The translations under genes and the position numbers were made by a program. Below the pieces are notes generated by a model. That model saw only the letters and a program-made list of their open reading frames with translations. It searched no databases and was not told the DNA's origin. DNA of 5,492 bases from Actinomycetota bacterium (lineage in GTDB: Bacteria > Zhuqueibacterota > Zhuqueibacteria > Residuimicrobiales > Krinioviventaceae): positions 1 to 5,492 of the forward strand of contig JAACEJ010000283.1 in assembly GCA_011682565.1 (NCBI GenBank). Direction: 5' to 3'. Below, one piece after another: positions 4,787-5,492 of this stretch (position 1 is its first letter; each line of letters opens with the position of its first letter).

Positions 4787-5492
4787 TATTGATCCTCAGG
4801 CTCTTCTCAGACTCTGGAGTGTCCCTCGAATAGGTTCTCAACGTATTCGAAGTCTGATAGCGCGATTTAAAAATCCTGAAGCTGTGCTGCGTGCTTCGCC
4901 GAGGGAACTGGTTGAAATTGAGGGTATCGACAAAACACTTGCATATCAGATCAAAAACAAATCCGATCCACAATTTGCCGCAGTGCAAATACAAGCGATG
5001 AAAAAAGTAAATGCGCAGCTTATTTCTTTTTGGGATAAAAGCTATCCTGCCACTTTAAAAAATATTTTCGATCCTCCCGTTCTTCTGTTTGTTCGCGGAC
5101 TAATAGAATCTCTCCAAATTCCAGGTCTGGCCATTGTAGGCACAAGAAATCCGAGTTCTTATGGAAAATTAGTAACAGAAAGATTTTCACGTGAAATTGC
5201 GAGTCGGGGCGTCATTATTACAAGCGGATTAGCCAGGGGTATCGATACAATTGCGCATCGAAGTACTGTGGCTTGCGGAGGAAAGACAGTTGCTGTTGTC
5301 GGCACAGGTGTGGATGTTTATTATCCATCTGAAAACAAAGAACTGGCAAATCAGATCATTTCCAGTGGCGCCTTGGTTTCCGAATTTCCCATGGGAGATA
5401 AGCCGGATGCCCCCCATTTCCCACGCCGTAACCGAATTATTTCAGGGATGAGTCAAGCCACACTGGTTATTGAAGCAGGTAAAGGCAGTGGC
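4779..5492 (+). CDS. dprA: DNA-processing protein DprA/Smf (3' end missing)
   Basis: DprA binds single-stranded DNA entering the cytoplasm during transformation and loads RecA on it; it is also widespread in bacteria not known to be competent. The frame is open from ATG 4779 through the right edge: 238 residues of a protein usually about 300-370 long. An N-terminal helical, helix-hairpin-helix/SAM-like region (about 5-60; VPRIGS and IEGIDKTLA are hairpin-like) precedes the Rossmann-fold domain. That domain has AIVGTRNPSSYG (118-129), ITSGLARGIDTIAH (147-160), VVGTGVDVYYPSEN (173-186), SEFPMG (201-206), FPRRNRIISG (214-223) and VIEAGKGSG (230-238). These are the signature DprA blocks in order. 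The start overlaps the end of obg by eight bases (ATGATTGA). AAGGA at 4763-4767 inside obg may serve as RBS, though translational coupling is likely. The missing part would include the C-terminal winged-helix domain, if one is present. Confidence 0.95.
   Translation, partial: MIDIDPQALLRLWSVPRIGSQRIRSLIARFKNPEAVLRASPRELVEIEGIDKTLAYQIKNKSDPQFAAVQIQAMKKVNAQLISFWDKSYPATLKNIFDPPVLLFVRGLIESLQIPGLAIVGTRNPSSYGKLVTERFSREIASRGVIITSGLARGIDTIAHRSTVACGGKTVAVVGTGVDVYYPSENKELANQIISSGALVSEFPMGDKPDAPHFPRRNRIISGMSQATLVIEAGKGSG

Overview
The window reads as ordinary chromosomal DNA from a moderately AT-rich bacterium. It is dense in conserved housekeeping genes and has no mobile elements, tRNA/rRNA genes, CRISPR arrays or prophage genes that I can recognise. 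Good Shine-Dalgarno sequences (GAGGTGA, GGAGG) and a near-consensus sigma70-type promoter (TTGACA-N17-TATATT) argue against a typical Bacteroidota member, which usually lacks both. The lipoprotein signal peptide and periplasmic-type parvulin suggest a diderm. The TKSD variant of the Obg G4 motif resembles, from memory, forms common in Bacteroidota/Chlorobi-related lineages. A deep FCB-group lineage (for example Calditrichota/KSB1-like) is therefore a reasonable guess, but only an inference.

Layout. (1) 1-144, minus strand: the first 48 codons of an unrecognised gene with a strong RBS. (2) 145-364: AT-rich divergent intergenic region with an extended -10 promoter for the genes to the right and a repeated AGTCAATA octamer. 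(3) 365-1911: a two-gene unit of a calcineurin-like metallophosphoesterase and uracil phosphoribosyltransferase (upp), overlapping by 4 bases (ATGA). (4) 1950-2135, minus strand and convergent with upp: a small membrane protein with one transmembrane segment and a coiled coil. (5) 2136-2347: AT-rich divergent spacer. (6) 2348-2809: a lipoprotein parvulin peptidyl-prolyl isomerase. (7) 2810-2979: non-coding, with a good promoter that an inverted repeat overlaps. (8) 2980-3654: a STAS-domain protein with an unusual helix-turn-helix-like basic C-terminal domain. (9) 3655-3793: non-coding, with alternative A/T-rich inverted repeats. (10) 3794-5492: obg (ribosome-assembly GTPase) followed with an 8-base overlap by dprA (DNA-processing protein), which runs off the right edge.

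The genes do not form one pathway. upp salvages uracil, with the phosphoesterase as a possible nucleotide- or nucleic-acid-related partner. The parvulin lipoprotein acts in envelope protein folding, Obg in ribosome assembly and stress control, and DprA in loading RecA onto incoming single-stranded DNA. The least ordinary item is the STAS/HTH-like fusion. I see no convincing evidence for a wholly new multi-gene system. No gene-free stretch exceeds 300 bases; the longest is about 220 bases (145-364).
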